Below, one piece after another: positions 13,243 through 15,386 of a stretch of DNA of 15,386 nt. Where the stretch lies: positions 1 to 15,386 of the forward strand of contig CABTZX010000035.1 of the NCBI GenBank assembly GCA_902489445.1, read 5' to 3'. The notes below the pieces were generated by a model, which was given only the letters and a program-made list of their open reading frames with translations, searched no databases and was not told the DNA's origin. The position numbers and the translations under genes were made by a program. This DNA is from an uncultured Bacteroidales bacterium. GTDB taxonomy: Bacteria > Bacteroidota > Bacteroidia > Bacteroidales > Porphyromonadaceae. Positions within the stretch are counted from its first letter, which is position 1. Every line of letters begins with the position of its first letter.

Positions 13243-14130
13243 TTATTCAATTACAATAAACTCAGTACGACGATTGGCGTCTAGATTATTTGCATCTATA
13301 GGTTCGGATGAGCCTTTTCCTTCCGCCTGTAGACGATCTGCTGATATACCTTGACTAACTAAAAAGTCCACAGCTACCTGAGCACGAGCTTCCGATAGTT
13401 TTTGATTAAAATCTTCATCTCCTTCTACAGAAGTATGTCCCTCTTTTTTTAGCTTTAAGTCGGGATTAGCCTCCATCAGCTTAGCCAAGTCGTGCAATAC
13501 AAACTTCGCTTCATCCGAAAGGTCAGCCTTTCCTTTCTGAAACTTTGCAGCATTGAAGTTTTTCTCTATTTCTTCTACACGGTCTTTATAAACTACCTTT
13601 TCAACCGTTACCACTTTTTCTACTTCAACCACTTTGGGTTTGCGAAGCAAGAATATCGCTAAAATACCGCCTATTAAAAGAAGCGCAATGAGGAGCCAAA
13701 GCCACCAGGGGAGCCGTTTCTTTTTTACCGGAGGAACGTACCCGTTGAGGTATTCCAAGCGGAATCCTCCTTTTTCCCCAACACGCTTTGTTTTCTCAAA
13801 CTCAGCCACAACAATATCATACTGTTTTGCATGCCTTACGATCCTATCGAAGCTCGGCTTCGTCCACATACTAACGACAGATACTTTCTTTCCGTCCCCC
13901 ATCGTTAGGAGTTCATCATGAGCTTTGAAGTATCCTTCCCAGTTTGCAGTTGTTCCCTTTTCTTCGGCATAAATAAAGATTTCGTCAACCCCTTTATCGG
14001 GATTAAGTTCATTAGGGAATGCTTTGCGTAAATCCGCTAACGTAGCATGCGGATACATAACCATATAGGCATGTGCAATACCCAGAGCCGTGCGATTTTG
14101 GGCTCTACCAAATACTTTGACTTTGTCCAT
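13243..14130 (-). CDS. OmpA-domain protein with cytosolic N-terminal domain
   Basis: 295 aa from the ATG at 14130, chosen because the upstream extension of the frame overlaps another gene and an AGAAAG leader precedes this ATG. Residues 1-130 are a soluble domain, probably cytosolic, with GIAHAYMVMYPHATLADLRKAF; I do not recognise it. A basic KKKR leads into one membrane segment (about 140-163), then a charged linker (VVEVEKVVTVEKVV) and an OmpA-C peptidoglycan-binding domain (about 185-295) with GHTSVEGDEDFNQKLSEARA and NRRTEF. The arrangement spans cytosol to cell wall, so it could pass signals or force. It lies 26 bases after a 57-aa gene. Its OmpA domain is a close paralogue of the one at 11661-12107. 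Confidence 0.85.
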   Translation of the reverse strand: MDKVKVFGRAQNRTALGIAHAYMVMYPHATLADLRKAFPNELNPDKGVDEIFIYAEEKGTTANWEGYFKAHDELLTMGDGKKVSVVSMWTKPSFDRIVRHAKQYDIVVAEFEKTKRVGEKGGFRLEYLNGYVPPVKKKRLPWWLWLLIALLLIGGILAIFLLRKPKVVEVEKVVTVEKVVYKDRVEEIEKNFNAAKFQKGKADLSDEAKFVLHDLAKLMEANPDLKLKKEGHTSVEGDEDFNQKLSEARAQVAVDFLVSQGISADRLQAEGKGSSEPIDANNLDANRRTEFIVIE

Positions 14131-14156
14131 CTTTCTATTGTCTATTATGTTATACG

Positions 14157-14330
14157 TTATCGTCCAAATAGTTTTTTCAAGATTCCACCACCTATTTTTT
14201 GCTTTAGGCCGTTTTTGGTGGTAGGTATATTTGTACGCCTGGCTACACGCTGCCTCAATCGTGATACGCCTACAGCTCTCTGCCACGAAAAGGAGAGGCC
14301 CGGAATTGGTGTTGATCGTTTACTTCCCAT
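14157..14330 (-). CDS. Small basic protein (57 aa)
   Basis: ATG at 14328-14330 and stop at 14157-14159. The protein reads MGSKRSTPIPGLSFSWQRAV and ends GGGILKKLFGR, with a basic middle (SRLRQRVARRTNIPTTKNG). Proteins with a GLSFS(W/P)(Q/K)RA(V/L)G start and an IPTTK motif occur as short hypothetical proteins in other bacteria, as I recall, which supports a real gene. It lies 11 bases after the nuclease-like gene and 26 bases before the OmpA-domain gene, within a frame that is hidden by the long upstream extension of that gene. Function unknown; nucleic-acid or membrane binding is possible. Confidence 0.68.
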   Translation of the reverse strand: MGSKRSTPIPGLSFSWQRAVGVSRLRQRVARRTNIPTTKNGLKQKIGGGILKKLFGR

Positions 14331-14341
14331 AAGTACTTTAT

Positions 14342-15067
14342 CTACTGAATTGTTAACATATTATAGTATAGTTCCACTTCCTCTACATTTACTGTACGCC
14401 ACGCAATATCGTACGTTTTATCGACCTCAAAAGAAGGATAATTTTGGGCACAATAACTATATGGATTTTTCCAATGTTTTTCCCTGGCACGACTGCCCTG
14501 TGCCAGGCTAAGTCTAAAGTTATTAGATGTTTCCTTTGTTTGATTTAGATAGGATTTATCATTAGTCATAAAAAGAACTATGCCACCCGCCACTTGTTCG
14601 AAACGCTTATTCATCAACTCGATACGACGCACATCTTTCCAAAAACTATACATGCCTATATCCTGAGCACCTTGCTCCTTCATTACTTGAATAGACTCGG
14701 GGATACTCTCGCCAAAACGATTGATTCTCTTACGGATACGTTTCGTTTTATACTTAAGTTCGATGGGCAGATACTCAAATTCCTTTCTGACAATTAAATC
14801 GATGCGCACTTCGTTATGCCAAATGTAATCTGCGCCTAAAAGCTGATAGGGAACGTAGTATTCCACATCTACATCATCATACTTGTGAGCAGATTTACCC
14901 AACCAAAGAGCCAAATGCATCTGAAGATCACGCTCGTTAAAACACAATTCCGGCATATGCTCCAGGTACGCTGCTATATCCTCTCTAACAGCTACAACTA
15001 AATCCATATCCCTATGCTGCATCGCTTTGGAGATTAATTCCATATCTTGACATTGAGTGGAGAGCAA
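14342..15067 (-). CDS. PD-(D/E)XK nuclease-like protein (241 aa)
   Basis: Shows the core of the PD-(D/E)XK nuclease fold: an N-terminal helix with Glu45 in FNERDLQMHLALWL, then RIDLIV with Asp90, and IELKYKTK with Glu103 and Lys105 (the E-x-K pair), followed by a long helix and a strand rich in FWKDVRRIELM. These are the residues expected for metal-dependent DNA cleavage, so it may be active, but the fold also includes inactive members. No DNA-binding domain is evident. The start could be 15067, 15043 or 15022. It is the first gene of the minus-strand run, below a hairpin terminator, with no gene of another type beside it. Confidence 0.72.
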   Translation of the reverse strand: MLSTQCQDMELISKAMQHRDMDLVVAVREDIAAYLEHMPELCFNERDLQMHLALWLGKSAHKYDDVDVEYYVPYQLLGADYIWHNEVRIDLIVRKEFEYLPIELKYKTKRIRKRINRFGESIPESIQVMKEQGAQDIGMYSFWKDVRRIELMNKRFEQVAGGIVLFMTNDKSYLNQTKETSNNFRLSLAQGSRAREKHWKNPYSYCAQNYPSFEVDKTYDIAWRTVNVEEVELYYNMLTIQ

Positions 15068-15200
15068 AAGATCGATGATTCAAAGAACACTTTTTCAATC
15101 TTTCTTCTGATCTACTGTACTCCTTATAAACCCAAAGACGGAAATCCCTATCCAATGAACAGGTTCGACACTCTTCTTTGTGCCTAAAGCTAATAGAGAT

Positions 15201-15240
15201 AAAAATAAAACTATCCCCTCTTCTGATGGGAGAGGCGATA
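15201..15240 (-). terminator. Terminator-like hairpin before the minus-strand run
   Basis: On the minus strand TATC-G-CCTCT (9-base loop) AGAGG-G-GATA forms a stem with one G:G mismatch (15212-15240), then TTTTATTTTT follows at 15201-15210. It would end a transcript coming from beyond the contig edge, so the run from 15067 probably has its own promoter between about 15068 and 15200. I found no good TAnnTTTG there; TAGCTTTA at 15185-15192 is one base off. Confidence 0.5.
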
Positions 15241-15287
15241 AGCGAAAAACTACATAAGTAGCTTACTTGTAAAGAATTACATATATA

Positions 15288-15303
15288 GGGGGGGGGGGGG
15301 GGG
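15288..15303 (+). repeat. Homopolymer of 16 G
   Basis: Sixteen consecutive G, about 220 bases before the first gene of the minus-strand run and in the last 100 bases of the contig. It is either a slippage-prone tract or a sequencing artefact. Position at the contig edge and the unusual sequence after it favour an artefact. Confidence 0.7.
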
Positions 15304-15386
15304 AATTTGGGCCGAATCCAAACCCACAAAGGAAAAACCCCTCCCTCCACCCCCAAGAACCTTTAATTTGGCACAAAACACTCCCC
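15304..15386. other. Contig-end sequence of doubtful quality
   Basis: The last 83 bases are made of short runs of A, C and T (for example AAAAACCCCTCCCTCC and CCACCCCCAAG), unlike the rest of the window. No open frame or signal is credible here. Confidence 0.5.

Noticed and set aside
14131..14286. Upstream extension of the OmpA-domain gene
   Set aside because: It overlaps the 57-aa gene in another frame, lacks a leader, and the ATG at 14130 has an AGAAAG leader.
6342..15067. Zorya defence system
   Set aside because: The OmpA-domain proteins recall ZorB, but no MotA-like ZorA or helicase gene is present.
15012..15356. Open frame of 114 codons on the minus strand at the contig end
   Set aside because: It runs through the 16-G tract as a proline run and through doubtful end sequence, overlaps the nuclease gene in another frame, and has no recognisable protein character.

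Overview
The window looks like a whole assembly contig from a Bacteroidota genome, most likely a Porphyromonas-like organism. Four things point there: TAnnTTTG-type -7 promoter elements, the ribosomal trio bL28-bL33-DUF4295, an exported serine endopeptidase whose end resembles a type IX secretion (T9SS) sorting domain, and starts that follow A-rich rather than strong Shine-Dalgarno leaders. The contig begins inside a G-rich tandem repeat and ends just past a run of 16 G, so both ends are probably assembly limits.

The left part (1-6190) has housekeeping or ordinary accessory genes at a visibly higher GC content. It holds a 109-bp G-rich repeat and a 22-bp minisatellite, then bioD on the minus strand. 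Divergent from bioD is a DraG-type ADP-ribosylglycohydrolase, followed by rpmB-rpmG-DUF4295 ending at a strong hairpin terminator. A 759-residue lysyl-endopeptidase-like protease follows, with a C-rich non-coding tail and a second, unrelated 22-bp minisatellite.

The right part (6342-15067) is a more AT-rich run of fourteen genes, all on the minus strand, with short gaps and one overlap. In transcription order they are: a PD-(D/E)XK nuclease-like protein; a 57-aa basic protein; an OmpA-domain protein with a cytosolic N-terminal domain; a 52-aa very basic protein; a TerB-like protein; a 104-aa cytosolic protein; a short membrane-anchored OmpA-domain protein; a 98-aa membrane protein; a 209-aa helical-repeat protein; a 448-aa lipoprotein; two small proteins of 67 and 80 aa; a pyroglutamyl-peptidase-I-like enzyme with its full catalytic triad; and a six-helix ion channel with a non-canonical pore and a large C-terminal domain. 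A terminator-like hairpin upstream, at 15201-15240, and the minisatellite downstream bracket the run.

I read this run as one functional unit. Two single-pass proteins can tie the inner membrane to peptidoglycan. Lipoprotein and membrane proteins sit in the envelope, TerB and several small proteins sit in the cytosol, and a peptidase-channel pair and a nuclease could act as effectors. An envelope-stress or anti-phage role is a reasonable guess, but the sequence alone does not prove it. I cannot match the full set to a named system.
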